This document shows, in pieces, positions 1 through 11,159 of a stretch of 64,000 bases of DNA. The DNA is from Posidonia oceanica. Taxonomy: Eukaryota; Streptophyta; Magnoliopsida; Alismatales; Posidoniaceae. Every line of letters begins with the position of its first letter. The stretch's first letter is position 1. The stretch lies in NCBI GenBank assembly GCA_037176725.1, contig JAZBRS010000013.1, forward strand, positions 8,001,001 through 8,065,000, given 5' to 3'. Both the position numbers and the translations under genes were made by a program. The notes beneath the pieces were generated by a model, which ran no database searches, was not told the origin of the DNA, and saw only the letters and a program-made list of their open reading frames with translations.

Positions 1-501
1 GAGAGGAAGAAAAAACATGTGCGTAGGAGTACTGTTGCAGGCCCCAGAGATGGCAAGGAAGCGAACCCAATGTTGCGGTGCTCAAACCTGGAAGACCAAA
101 GATGAGATTGAAGGAGGAATTGGGAGAGTCTAGTGCTGCTGCGGGACAAAGGCGAAGAGGAAGAAAGGCTTAGGCTCAGGTCGAGTGGTGGTAGGAGTTC
201 CAAGTCCTCGTCCTCGTTGTTCTCTTGGGCGGAGAGGGGGTGGCGGCAGCGACGTAGAGAGAGTGGTGGCAACAGCTTTCGCAAATGGAGAGGAGGTTTT
301 AGGTCAGATGAAGGAGAGGGGGAAAAGTCCCGCTCGTGAAATATTTTAGTTTAATTTTGCGAGGACTTATCCTGGCTAAGTCCTTACAAATTGTTGGTGA
401 GAAGACATCCTCACTAAAATCTCGTTATATTTCCTTGCTAACAATTTACAGGGACAAGTCCTCGCGAGGTGTCCTCGTAAATTCCAAAATTTATAGTAGT
501 G
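1..501 (-). mobile_element. CACTA (En/Spm-type) transposon, terminal fragment
   Basis: Read on the minus strand, this segment begins at 501 with CACTACTATAAA, the CACTA-superfamily terminal inverted repeat. About 150 bp of subterminal sequence follows, rich in GAGGAC/GTCCTC motifs (340-480), and then a C/T-rich leader-like stretch. The order matches the CACTA end at 36,730, which also opens with CACTACTAGAAA, then CGAGGAC-type motifs, then a C/T-rich region. It lies directly against the hAT reading frame at 502-504 (TAA, the likely 3-bp target duplication), so it inserted into the hAT gene. The rest of the element lies left of the window. The small frames open here are purine-rich low-complexity sequence, and I do not call a gene. 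Confidence 0.75.
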
Positions 502-504
502 TAA

Positions 505-717
505 CATGGAAAATGAATCCATCATAGATAAGAGACTTCCCAAGACAATCTTTTGTATTTCTTAATGCTACATCATTTACTTTGTTATTGTCTACTGCAA
601 TTGAAAACAATTTGTGATCAATGTTCCGCTCAAACATCCGTTGCAAGAAAGTTTGAGACATAGCAAACCCCATACCACCAACCACAATGATGAAATTAAT
701 GATTCTTTTCATAAGTT
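505..717 (-). pseudogene. hAT transposase, central fragment
   Basis: The minus-strand frame contains KRIINF, DHKLFSIAVDN and VNDVALRN and ends DGFIFHV. This is the hAT core of the Ac/Tam3 and RICESLEEPER-like families: the strand around the second catalytic Asp, followed by a motif that normally continues RCCAHILN. The frame is cut exactly after FHV by the CACTA end at 501. At its other end it meets the copia insertion at 718-722. Across that junction the frame continues into 31,943 onward, but with TGA where the family usually has TGG (a Trp before QL.KRI.NF). It is a dead transposase fragment and no longer a functional gene. Confidence 0.7.
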
Positions 718-722
718 GTCAA
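718..722. repeat. Target-site duplication GTCAA, left copy (copia 1)
   Basis: GTCAA directly precedes the TGTTAGG end of the copia element. The identical GTCAA follows its other end at 31,938-31,942. The pair proves one insertion event spanning 723-31,937. Confidence 0.93.
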
Positions 723-2080
723 TGTTAGGATTCTAGGTATCACTAGAGAGGGGTGAATAGTGATTTAAAGGATAAGTGTTGATTTTAAATTCTCTTTAAC
801 TATTTTAAGCAAATTAGCAAGTAAATGAAATATAGAGATATGGATTTGAATGTTTAAACTAAAACATGCATAGAAGGGGATGAGAGGCAATGAAAATATA
901 TACAAGTAATTTTATAGTGGTTCAGCCTCCCCGGCCTAGTCCATTCCCCGAGAAATCCCCTCGAGAGTTACCTTAACTTTGATCTTGTTTCGGGCTAAGA
1001 TCTTGCCGTACACCTTGACGAGACAACGCCAAGTTCCCGCAAAAACTGCGGTAACCCTTCTCGCTCCTGGACAAGAACTCACACAAGAAAACTGAAGATT
1101 ACAACTATGTTGACTCTTTTCTTTATCTCTCAAAACTCTTTTGGCAAGGTGGAAAGGATGGGAATGTATCTATCTTGCTTTGAGAATCTTTCTAACAAAA
1201 TAGGAGTGGAATGCGTGGAAAATAATGTGGTGTGAAGCTCTATATGATGTGTGTTGCTTGATAGGTCCATGGGAGTCCTATTTGTAGATATAACATGACT
1301 TAAAATTGTGTCTAACGGTTAATTCAACGTTCACAAACGGCTAGTATAAACGGTATTCCGAAATCAATCGGTCGACCGAAAATCTACAACGATTGACTAA
1401 ATCGGTATTCCGTTATGAAACGATGTTCCGATATTAATCTGAGCTGTAGATTATACTACCGGTGTTCCGGTGGGTTTCGGAGCTTTGAACCCTATTCCAG
1501 ATTTCGATTTTTCGATATAAATCGGTTTTCCGATTTGACTCAATGGTCATATTTAAATGAATTTTCTACTGTAGCCTTTGTCCTGGAAAACGGTATGCCG
1601 GTGGGAATCGGTTTTCTGTTTTGACTCAATGGTCATATTTAAATGAATTTTCTACTGTAGCCTTTATCCTGGAAAATGGTATACTGATGAGAATCGGTTT
1701 TCCGTTTCTGACCTAACTTCTAAACCTTGAAGTTTTTCTAAGTGTATTTCTCAGGTTTAGGTATGGGTATTTTCCTAATTATTTTTGGTATGTTCTAGGA
1801 GATCTTTTATATCCTTTCTTAGAGTACAATAATGAAGAAAAAATGCATACAAATTATTATAACATGAATACTATTGTCTTGATCTTTCTTCTTGTCTTTA
1901 TGTAGTCTCTGTTGTAGAATTCTCTTCTGCATTCCATGCTTTACTTGATATTCTTCAAAGGTTGACTTTCCTCAGATAATCCACCTATCTTAAAATCAAC
2001 TGAAGAGTATATTCTCAAGTAATATCATTAGTTCCATTTGTTATCATCAAAATTAAATATATCATAGATATTTTTCAACA
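723..2080 (-). repeat. copia 1, 3' LTR
   Basis: A 1,358-bp LTR running from TGTTAGGATTCTAGG to TTTTTCAACA on the plus strand. It contains a cluster of imperfect palindromes of the form CGGTnnnCCG (about 1,340-1,710) and a direct tandem duplication of about 86 bp (around 1,537 and 1,623). It is intact, so it serves as an empty-site reference for the other LTR of this element, which A1 disrupts. The matching point is near 1,489. Confidence 0.92.
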
Positions 2081-3052
2081 ATCTCCCCATTTTTGATGAT
2101 GACAAAACTATACATAAACATATACATAATTTTCTCCCTTTGTCAGTGGACATAGAACAAATAATTTTAAATTTTGTACAAATACTCCCTCTTACTATAA
2201 GCCTAGATAAGCAAAGATTATATTGATATTTTCAATGTAACTTTTGTACTCCCCCTTACTATAGGCTTTACATAAAACTATGTGATGTTTAATTTTTCTC
2301 CCCCTTTTTGTCATAATACAAAAAGAATTCCAATAATAACCATAATATATTTATAATTAAGACTTTTCAATAATTTTCTAGAATTATTCCATAAATTAAA
2401 AGAGATATATCAAAACATTCATATTTTTTTCTTTTCAACCGAAGAAATGATTTTAAAATAAAAAACGGTATACCGAAATTGTAATGGTATTCCGATTTAT
2501 TTTATATCAAATAATAATTCATTTTTCCGGAGAAAAATGTTCTTCCGAATCAGGGATTTTCGGAACACCGATTAAAATCGGTTTACCGACGAAAATCTAT
2601 ATAATTTTTGTTTTACATACAAATCAGTACACCGGACAAAATTGAACTTCTGAATCAGGAAATTTCGGAAAACCGGTGAATATCGGTTCACCGAAAAATC
2701 TACAGGTTTTTCGTTTTCTGCATAATCGGTAGACCGGACCAAAATGATCTTCCGAAACAGGGATTTTCGGAAAACCGGTCAAAAATGATCTTCCGAAACA
2801 GGGATTTTCGGAAATTCAATCCTAAAACGGTAAATCGAACCAGTTCGAAAAATTATTATTATTATTATTTTTTAAAGATAAAATTTTTAGGGAATAATAC
2901 CAATTGTTTGTAATGTAAATTCATGATAAATTAAGTGAAATTCCATCCAAATAATTTCATTAATCAATAAATTAAAAGCATCCTTTTTAATGGGATTTTC
3001 AAATATTTGTCAATGATTGATAGTCCCATGTTCCTTCTCCTTCTTGGAGAAA
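2081..3052 (-). other. copia 1 internal noncoding region with polypurine tract
   Basis: Next to the LTR the minus strand reads ATCAAAAATGGGGAGAT (2,081-2,097), a good polypurine tract for plus-strand priming. The rest is AT-rich with no frame longer than about 60 codons. Between 2,460 and 2,840 it repeats the CGGTnnnCCG words seen in the LTR. All of pol, and any env-position ORF, are missing between here and gag. Confidence 0.75.
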
Positions 3053-4357
3053 TTAAGTACCAAACAGAGATTTTGGTACCCATTTAATTTTAAGTCTAAA
3101 TGGATTAGTCTTATTATTTCTTATTTTAGGGATCCATTTATCTCTATTTTCCTTCTTCATGACACATTCATAACTTTCATTATTTTTCGGTCTAATAAAA
3201 CTATTTTCATATGGAATAGTATTTTTAGGTACACTTCTATACTTCCTTCCATCAAGAGTTTTCTTTCTAACATCAATTAGTAAATTCTCACTTTTGATTT
3301 TTAAAGATACAATGTTGCTTTCTAACAAATCAAATCTGCCTTTCATGATATTCAACTCATTTTTCAAAATATCATTTTCTATTTCAAATGATTTATTCTT
3401 ATATCTCAATTTTTCATTTTTATTTGAAATCAACTCCTTTTCATGGGATATATCCATAAAACCCTTGTTTATACTTTTGTTTTTGCCAATCAAAGACTTA
3501 TGTTTCAAATATAGCTCATTGAAGGCATCAAGTAATTCATCAATTAAGAAATCTTCAATATTGTCTAAAGATGTTACCTCACTAGACATAGCCATAAAAC
3601 ATGAGTGAGCCACTTCACTATCTACATCGGAGGTATCGCTATCATCTCATGTAGCTTGAAGAGCCTTCTTCTTCTTGGTTTTTCTCTTGTCCTTTTTTTG
3701 AATCTGTTCTTTCTTTAAGAATGACTTGAACTTGTTAGTAATAAAAGAAAAATCTTTCTCATCCGATTCGATCGAGGTATTAAATGCAATACTCTTATTT
3801 TCTGGAACTTTTTCTATTTCCTTCTCAATCATTTGTACTTCATAGGAAGTGAGATTTCCTATAAGTTCTTCTAGTGAATAATTTGAGAGGTCTTTTGCCT
3901 CTTCAATGGTAATAGTCTTTCTCTCCCAATCTGGAGTTAAAGACCGGAGAATTTTTCTAACTAAATCACTTTGAGAAAAACTTTTACCAAATGATTGCAA
4001 ATTATTTGTAATAACAGAAAATTTAGTAAACATGTTTTCAATGGATTCATTAGGTTGCATTTTAAACATTTCATACTTATGTACAAACATATTAATTTTT
4101 GTTTCTTTTACTTGGTTTGTTCCTTCATGAGTTACTTCTAAAATATGCCATACATCATGAGAAGTACTACAATTAGAAATTCGATTGAATTCATCTTGAC
4201 TAATAGCACAAAATAAAGTGTTCAGTCCCTTAGCATCTAAAGTAGCTAATTTCATTTCATTGTCATTCCATTTCTTATAATCCTTCTTACTCGGAGTATA
4301 ACCATTTACAACAATGTTCCATAAATTAAAATCAATAGATTTGAGGTAAATTTGCAT
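3053..4357 (-). pseudogene. gag: copia gag, SIRE/Maximus-like, one internal stop
   Basis: The capsid protein of a copia element. The first part (4,357-3,650, 236 codons) has the UBN2/copia gag pattern: W..I..GY, LATLDAKGLNTLFCAIS, A/S..WHILEVTHEGTNQVKETKI, then F..ITNNL..FGK. A TGA at 3,647-3,649 interrupts it. The same frame then continues for about 198 codons (DDSDTSDVDS, then a Lys/Glu/Asn-rich coiled-coil-like segment with HKSLIGKNKSINKG) and ends ...KWVPKSLFGT. In relatives the interrupted position is normally Trp (TGG), so one G-to-A change explains the stop. The CCHC zinc knuckle expected before the Lys-rich tract is absent, which suggests an internal deletion. The pol that should follow WVPK is gone. 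Confidence 0.8.
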
Positions 4358-4494
4358 TCTACACTTCTAATAATTATAATTTGTACCATCAAAGAAAGGA
4401 GGTCTATATATGCTTTGTTCGTCTACAATGTTATTGTTAAATGAAGCCATTTAAACTAGAAGATGTTTAAATCTTATATTCTAGAAAAATCAAA
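4358..4494 (-). other. copia 1 untranslated leader
   Basis: The short noncoding stretch between the primer site and the gag ATG in element orientation. No motif is recognised. Confidence 0.6.
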
Positions 4495-4505
4495 CTCTGA
4501 TACCA
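4495..4505 (-). other. Primer-binding site, initiator tRNA-Met (copia 1)
   Basis: The minus strand reads TGGTATCAGAG, complementary to the 3' end of plant initiator tRNA-Met, two bases inside the LTR boundary at 4,508. This is the standard copia primer and it fixes the orientation of the element. Confidence 0.92.
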
Positions 4506-4507
4506 AT

Positions 4508-5277
4508 TGTTAGGATTCTAGGCTTCACTAGAGGGGGGTGAATAGTGATTTAAAGGATAAGTGTGGATTTTAAATTCTCTTTAACTATTTTAAGCAAATT
4601 AGCAAGTAAATAAAATATGGAGATATGAATTTGAATGTTTAAACTAAGACATGCATAGAAGGGGATGAGAGGCAATGAAAACACACATAAGTAATTTTAT
4701 AGTGATTCAGCCTCCCCGGCCTAGTCCACTCCCCGAGAAATCCCCTCGAGAGTTACCTTAACTTTGATCTTGTTCCGGGCCAAGATTTTGCCGTACACCT
4801 TGACGAGACTACGCTAAGCTCCCGCAAAAACCGCGGTAACTCTTCTCGCTTCCGGAGAAGAACTCACACAAGAAAATTGAAGATTACAACTCTATTGACT
4901 CTTTTCTTTATCTCTCAAAACTCTTTTGGCAAGGTGGAAATGATGGGAATGTATCTCTCTTGCTTTGGGAATCTTTCTAACAAAATAGGAGTGGAATGCT
5001 TAGAAAATGATGTGGCTTGAAGCTTTATATGATGTGTGTTGCTCGGTAGGTCCTTGGGAGTCCTATTTACAGATATAACATGACTTAAAGCTGTGTCTAA
5101 CGGTTAGCTCAACGTTCACAAACGGCTAGTATAAACTGTATTCCGAAATCAATCGGTCAATCAAAAATCTCCAACGATGGACTAAATCGGTATTCCGTTA
5201 TGAAACGGTGTTCCGATATTAATCTGAGCTATAGATTATACTACCGGTGTTTCGGTGGGTTTCGGAGCTTTGGATCC
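4508..5277 (-). repeat. copia 1, 5' LTR, part interrupted by A1 (left piece)
   Basis: Starts TGTTAGGATTCTAGG like the LTR at 723 and follows it base for base, with scattered substitutions, up to ...GGAGCTTTG. Then comes GATCC, the target duplication, and the A1 LTR. The remaining part of this LTR resumes at 31,352. Confidence 0.92.
5273..5277. repeat. Target-site duplication GATCC, left copy (A1)
   Basis: GATCC directly precedes TGTAGCGATCC, the LTR end of A1. The identical GATCC follows the far LTR end at 31,347-31,351. Confidence 0.95.
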
Positions 5278-8200
5278 TGTAGCGATCCCGGTGTTCGGAT
5301 CGTCCATGCACGTTGCCAAAGCTCGCGTGCACCGATCGGAATCAGGCTCACTATTAGCGGCTATGTCCGAGAAGGAAGACCTAACTCGAAAACATTTAAA
5401 AAAGGGAAAAAAGGGAAAGAAAAGAAGAAGACAAGACAAAATCGGAGTCGCCACCAAGTCTATTAAATCGGGAGACAAGGAAAACCGGGGAAATGCGTGA
5501 ATAAATCACGCAAAACCAAGCAAAAGATGCAATGCAGGGCAATGCAAAAGAAATGAGATGCAAATGAATGCAAATGAAGTGACTCGTGCCTAGGACAAGG
5601 GCAATATGGTCATTGCGGGCCAAGAGAGGGTAAGGACTCCTGTTACGTGCGGGGAAGGTGTTAGGCACCCCCGACACGCCCGAGAATCGGTCTTTCTAGG
5701 CTTACGCTCGCATATGCAGGGAAATGCAGACTTTAGATGCCTAAGTGCCAATGAATGCCTGTCTAAATGCTCAAAGGTGTGTTCTAAGTGGGGGAATGCA
5801 ATGTAGGAAAGTAAACGTGCAGTCTAAGCGCTCAGCAACGCTGCCTGTGTTCCGAACCGGGCGAAACCTGGCTCGTGAGAACTCCGGACAGTAAGCATCA
5901 TCGCCCTATATGCAAATGCAGGCGAGAAAAAGCGAAACAGCGAGAAAACCATGCGATGCGATCGACATGCAAGGGAAAACGGCGCAAACATGCAAAAGAA
6001 GGCGAGAAACAAGAAAGGCGCGCGGAACGGAGCAAAAGAACAGAACCGGCACGCAAAACAGGAGAGAAAGCAAGACTGCACGCAAAACGAGGCGAAACAA
6101 CTAAAGGGCATGCAAAACGATGCAAAACAAAGAAGCGGCACGCAAAACGGAGCGGGAAAACAAGACTGCACGCAAAACGGAGCGAGAAAACTAAAGGGCA
6201 CGCAAAACGGTGCAAGACAAAGAGGCGGCACGCAAAACGGTGCGAGAAAACAAGACTGCACGTAAAACGAGGCGAGAAAACTAAAGGGCACGCAAAACGG
6301 TGCAAGACAAAGAAGCGGCACGCAAAACGGAGCGAGAAAACTAGACTACACGCAAAACGAGGCGAGAAAACTAAAGGGCACGCAAAACGGTGCAAGACAA
6401 AGAAGCGGCACGCAAAACGGAGCGAGAAAACTTGAAAGCACGCAAAACGGAGCGAGAAAACTAAAGGGCACGCAAAACGGTGCAAGACAAAGAGGCGGCA
6501 CGCAAAACGGTGTGAGAAAACAAGACTGCACGCAAAACGAGGCGAGAAAACTAAAGGGCACGCAAAATGGTGCAAGAAAACTAGAGGGCTCGCAAAACGA
6601 TGCAAATGGCATGCAAACGAATGCAGTGCAGGGGTTCAGGAGGACATACCTGGAAATCCGGGAGTCTGATCGGAGATCTGCTTGGTCCATGCTGAAGAGT
6701 GCTTCGCTGCGGTCGCCTGGGCGGCTTACTTGAGAAAATCCAACGGTCGGATTGGAAGATATCGCAGCTTCGGAGCAGAAGGGCCAGAACAGGGGAGAAG
6801 AACAGATCTAAGTGTTCAGGAGGTCCTAGGGGTGTGCCGAAGGTCCTCTCGAGTGAAGGGGAGTTAAAGGTGCTTAGTGTGTGCAAAGGGGAGCTTAAAT
6901 GCAAGATTAAATGGATGCAGAATGCATGCAAAGCAAGAAAGGACAAAGAAGAGCAACTTGGAAAGAACAGGGGTTCAAAAACATTTTTGAAGAAAGAAAG
7001 GGGCTAAAATGCAAATTTTCCAGAAAACGGGGGTTCTGGGGAGTCCGGGAATGCAAGTGGAGGGCCTACATGCAATTTTTGCAAGCATAGGAGTTAAAAT
7101 GCAACTTAGGGGCAAAACAGTCTTTTTATATGATTTTAAAGCGATGCAAGGACCTATGTGTGATTTTTAAATCATGCAGGGGTCAAATATGCAATTTTAT
7201 ATGCAAAATATGTTCTGAAATCACTGACCATGGACTGAAATGCAATTCTTGGAAAAACAGGGGTAAAGATGCAATGCTATAAGCTAAAATGCATGCAAAA
7301 TGGGTTACTGTCCATTTAAAATGGACCTAAGTGCAAATATGTAAAGCCAGAAGGTAAAAATGCAATGCAGTATGCAAAATGAGAAAATAAAACCTAGGTT
7401 ACTACAGTTCAGAGGGTTGGACAGTAAATATGAGAAAACAGAGGGGCCCAGAATGCAATTTTATATGGTAAAATACATACAATTAAATAGACTGATTTAA
7501 AACAGGACCTAAGTGCAATAATGGAAAGCAGAGGGACTAAAGCATAAAATTTTATAACTAAAACACACAGTAAATGGACTGAAAAGCAAATACTGAAAAA
7601 CATAAATAAAAACAGCAATTTGACATGGTATTTAATTAAAGACTAAGCGAAATAAATGAACAGAGGACTAAAACGCAAAAATATAAGAACTTAAGGCATA
7701 AATGCAATATTTACACCTAAAACTATGCTAAAGAGAAAAATAAATGAACAGTGGTTGGTCGACGGCGACGAGCACTGTAGCAGAACGCCGGCAGTGCTCG
7801 TGACCGCCGACAGGGGAGGTTGGGGAGGCGCGGACCGGCGGAGCTTGGTGCTGGCGTTCGTGCGGAGCTCTGGGCAGCGTCGGAGGAGCGTTCCAGTGGC
7901 TGGAGCGCCCGGGAGGCAAGGGACCGGCGCCGGAGAAGAAAGGAAGACCGGCGAGTTGCAGGAGCGTCTGGAATGCTCGGATCTGGCCTCCGACCGGCGG
8001 GAAAGCAACAGGGGGAGGAGAGAGAGCTAGGGGAAGGAGGATTTACCTGTGGCTGTGTCCGGAGCGTCCTCCCGACCTCGGCAGTGCCGGAAACGGCCGG
8101 CGGACGTCGTTTGGTCGCTGCGGACGTCCTCGGGGGCTCGCGACGGCTGGAGCTGCCTCAGAGCATCCTTCTGGTGCTTCCCAGTTGTTCAAGCGGAGCT

Positions 8201-10702
8201 TCTGCGGCTCGAGCGGGAGAATGCAGTTGGTGGGTCGACTGTGAGCTGCCGGAGGTGGGTGGGGCGGCGTGTTGCTCTCAGGATCGAGCGGGGGATTCCG
8301 GGAGGTAGCTGGAGGTTCGGTGATGGTGTTTGGAAGGTCGGGTTAGGTCTGTGGAGGCTGTGAGTGAAGTTTGCCGGTGGAGTGAAGTCTGGGCAGAACT
8401 GGAACAAAGTGTTTGTAGTGGGGCGTTTCGTCTGTGGTTGGGGAGAAGGCTGAAGGTTGGGTGGCTCTGGAAGGTGGAGTCTTGGCGAGTGTCTGGGCAA
8501 AGTTTGGGAGGATGTGGTGGACTGGAGTGCGGGGAATTCCAGAAGGGATGAGAGTTGGGTTCGGTCTGGATTTCAGGTGGATTCCGGCGAAATGCTGGTT
8601 GGTTTCTCTGTAGGAAGGAAGGGAGGAGTTGCAGATGGCTTGGGTGAGATTGGGGAGTGAATTCTGGGTTGTTCTGGAGGAGATTCGGGCTCTGGCTTGC
8701 TGTCGATCGAAGAGGCGGAAGGTCTGAAACTCTCGGTGGATTTCTGGGGAAGAATCGCTCTCTCACTCGCTGGGATTGCTCTGGAATGCTCCTCCTCTCT
8801 TCCGGGATCAACTCTGGTCTTTTCTCCTCTCTATTCCCTCTCGTTTTTAGGCCTGAATCCCCCTCCTTTCTGCCATCGATTCTGATGACTTCTCTCCCTG
8901 GTTTTGCAGGCCTGCGGCAATTGAATGCCGAGGAGGGGTGATGGCAGGAGCACGGACGAAGTGCGGCGCGTGCCCGCCCGGCTCGAGCAGAAGGTGGCAG
9001 GTCGGGCAGAATGGCAGGCCAGCGACTACTGTAGCTGCTGGCAGGAGGAGGGAAGGAGGAAGACGGAGGTCGACTGTAGCTGTGGGCCGAGGTTTGAAAA
9101 AAGAAAGAAAAAAAAAAGGCAACGGGCTGATGAGCCCAGTAAGGAAGAAAAGAAAAGATAAAAAGAAGAAAGAGAGAAAGATGGAAAGGAGGGAAATAAA
9201 ATAGGAAAAAAAAAATAAGATAAAAATAAACAAAAATATTAGATGAATTGGGTTGTAGGTTAGGTGTTTAATTGGATTTTTTAATGACTGTTTTTAGGTT
9301 AATTAGTGTGTTTTAGGCTTGATTAGGGTTTTAGGGTTTTATTTTATTTTTAATTTGTTTTCCACTTGATTAGGTGTTGGTTAAGTCTTTTTAAATTGTT
9401 TTTAAAATTGTGTTTTCTTGTTAAGTATTTTAGGATGTTAATTAGGATTTTTAGGATTTATTTTTATATTAATTAGAGTGGATTTTGGGCTTTTTAGTTC
9501 TAGTCTTTTATGTTTTTCTTCCTTAAGTCTTTTGAACTATGTTTTTGATTTTTATTTGTTAATTCTTCTTGATGTTTTTTAGTTGGTTTTTTTTCTGGTT
9601 TGATTAAGTGTTTTAAGTCTTTTAACTGTATTTTCTTTTTCCTTTTTTAATTAAGTTCTTATGCTGTTTCTTTCTTATGTTTATTAGGTTAAGTCTTTTA
9701 CCTCCTTTAATTACTTGTTTTATTGTTTGAATTTTAATTCTTCTCTTTAGGGTTTGTTTTTTAATTCTTTTAGTGGGGTTTTTATTCTTGGTAGGTTCTG
9801 ACTTTATTTCAGTTTTTTACTTGATTTTACAGTATTTTCTTTTAGTTTGTTTTGCATTTTTTAGTTTGCATGCTTGGTTTTCTTTTTAGCTTGATTTAGT
9901 TAAGTTTGAGTTTTTAATCATTTGTTTAATGTTTTTAGTTGCTTTTCTTGGAATTTTGATTTGTTTCTTTTATGTTTTGGGGTTTTACAGATTTTTAAGG
10001 ATTTTCATGGATTTTGCAAAAGAAAGAAGAAGGAAAAGAAAAAAGAAGAAGAAAAGGAAAAAAAAGGGAATAAAAGGGGAAAGAGATAGGTTTGAGAGAA
10101 AAGATTTTTAAAATTCAGGGAAAATGCTAAAAATAAAATAAAAATAGGAATAAGATAGAGAAGGGATGGGAGTACAAAGGGGGCCCACAGTCAAGCCAGA
10201 GAAAGGACAAGAAGGGGATGAAAAGGGAGACGATAATCAGGAGAGAGAGAGGAGAGAGAAAACGATAATCCCGGAGAGAGAAAACGATAATTCGAGCAAA
10301 AGGGGGTCTTAGAGGTCCCGGAAAGGGGTGAAAATTGGCGGGTGTGGGGTCTAGGGTTTCTAGTTTTGGTCTCGGAGTTTTGGTTTGGTTTTGAGGAAGT
10401 TTTGGAGGGGTTTTGAGGTGTAGAAAAAAGGTATTTTTGCCTAAGTTTCCTAGGATTTTTGGGAGGGGTCTGGTTTGAGATTTTGCAGGCTTTTTGGTGG
10501 GTTTGCTAAGTCATTAGGGGTGAGTTTTCCTATGGATTTTGGTTGGTTTTCAGGTTCGGGAAAGGGGGATAATCCTAGGTCAGGTTTGGGCTTGTTTTGA
10601 GGGGAAATAAGAAGAGGAAGGTGTGGGTTTGGGTCTAGATTCGGGTCCAGCAGCCACCGGAAGGTTCCAAACAATCCAACTTGTCAAAATGGGGTGTCAA
10701 CA
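5278..10702 (-). repeat. A1, 3' LTR (5.4 kb)
   Basis: Plus-strand ends are TGTAGCGATCC and GGGGTGTCAACA. Inside are a conserved box around 5,650-5,690 shared with element B, a 30-bp tandem repeat (about 6,040-6,600), a zone full of TGCAAAATGCAAT-like words (7,000-7,720), a GC-rich block (7,740-8,930), and an A-rich then T-rich stretch (9,090-10,010). It is 36 bp longer than the partner LTR, and 30 bp of that is one extra repeat unit. Frames opened by the repeat and the GC-rich block are not credible genes. Confidence 0.95.
6040..6600. repeat. 30-bp tandem repeat in the A1 LTR (left copy)
   Basis: The word CGCAAAACG recurs exactly every 30 bp, with alternating tails (GGTGCAAGACAAAGAAGCGG, GAGGCGAGAAAACTAAAGGG, GGAGCGAGAAAACAAGACTG). 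Because 30 is a multiple of three, frames stay open on both strands (Lys/Arg-rich forward, Phe/Cys-rich reverse). This is repeat structure and is not coding evidence. Confidence 0.9.
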
Positions 10703-10719
10703 GATGCCCCTCCCTGAGC
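10703..10719 (-). other. Polypurine tract next to the A1 3' LTR
   Basis: On the minus strand the bases just before the LTR are CAGGGAGGGGCATC, a G/A-rich run suited to plus-strand priming. A2 has CAGGGCGGGGCATC at the same place (54,662-54,675). Confidence 0.7.
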
Positions 10720-11159
10720 GAGGCGGAGCGAAGCGAGGCCGCTGCTCAGGGTTGACGGGACACCCCATTTGACCGGCGAGAGCAGAGGGTTGCTATCGGC
10801 GTGAGCCACTTATCCGGCGGATGCGCCGACCATCGTGGATCGTTGCCGCAATGCAATGTGTAGGTGCAAATGGATGAGATGCGATGTATGCGATGCGTGC
10901 TAATGCGGATGCAATGCAAAAGTTAGTGTTAGAGTTAGTACCGATGGGGGGACCGAAGCGACGTGGGTGATGCTGGCGATGCTGACGACGCTGAGGAGGG
11001 ACGTTGCGGTGCACCGCGGAGCTTGACGGGAGGTTCAGACCTGCCACAAGACGAAGGATAGCCAAAGCCACAAAGGCGCAACGGGAGAGGTGGACCTTTT
11101 CCCGGACGCAGGAGGATGCGGGACTCCGTCTTTTGGGACGAAGCCGCGCGGGGAGGTGA
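10720..11159 (-). other. A1 3' UTR, non-repetitive part
   Basis: Sequence between the polypurine tract and the hairpin array, with GATGC/GCAATGC words around 10,850-10,920. It is well conserved with A2 (54,680-55,130). No long reading frame is open in element orientation apart from a low-complexity one (about 92 codons at 10,793-11,071) that I do not believe is coding. Confidence 0.6.

Noticed and set aside
5875..6435. 186-codon Lys/Arg-rich frame on the plus strand (and 254 codons at 26,555-27,319), plus Phe/Cys-rich frames on the minus strand
   Set aside because: All are produced by a 30-bp tandem repeat whose period is a multiple of three. Length differs between the two LTRs of one element, and the same region is open on both strands.
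6040..6600. CRISPR-like regular repeat
   Set aside because: Units are contiguous and degenerate with no unique spacers, and the context is a plant retrotransposon LTR.
8278..8811. 177-codon Pro/Ser-rich minus-strand frame inside the A1 LTR
   Set aside because: It lies in the GC-rich LTR block that is not conserved in A2, has a low-complexity composition and resembles no known family.
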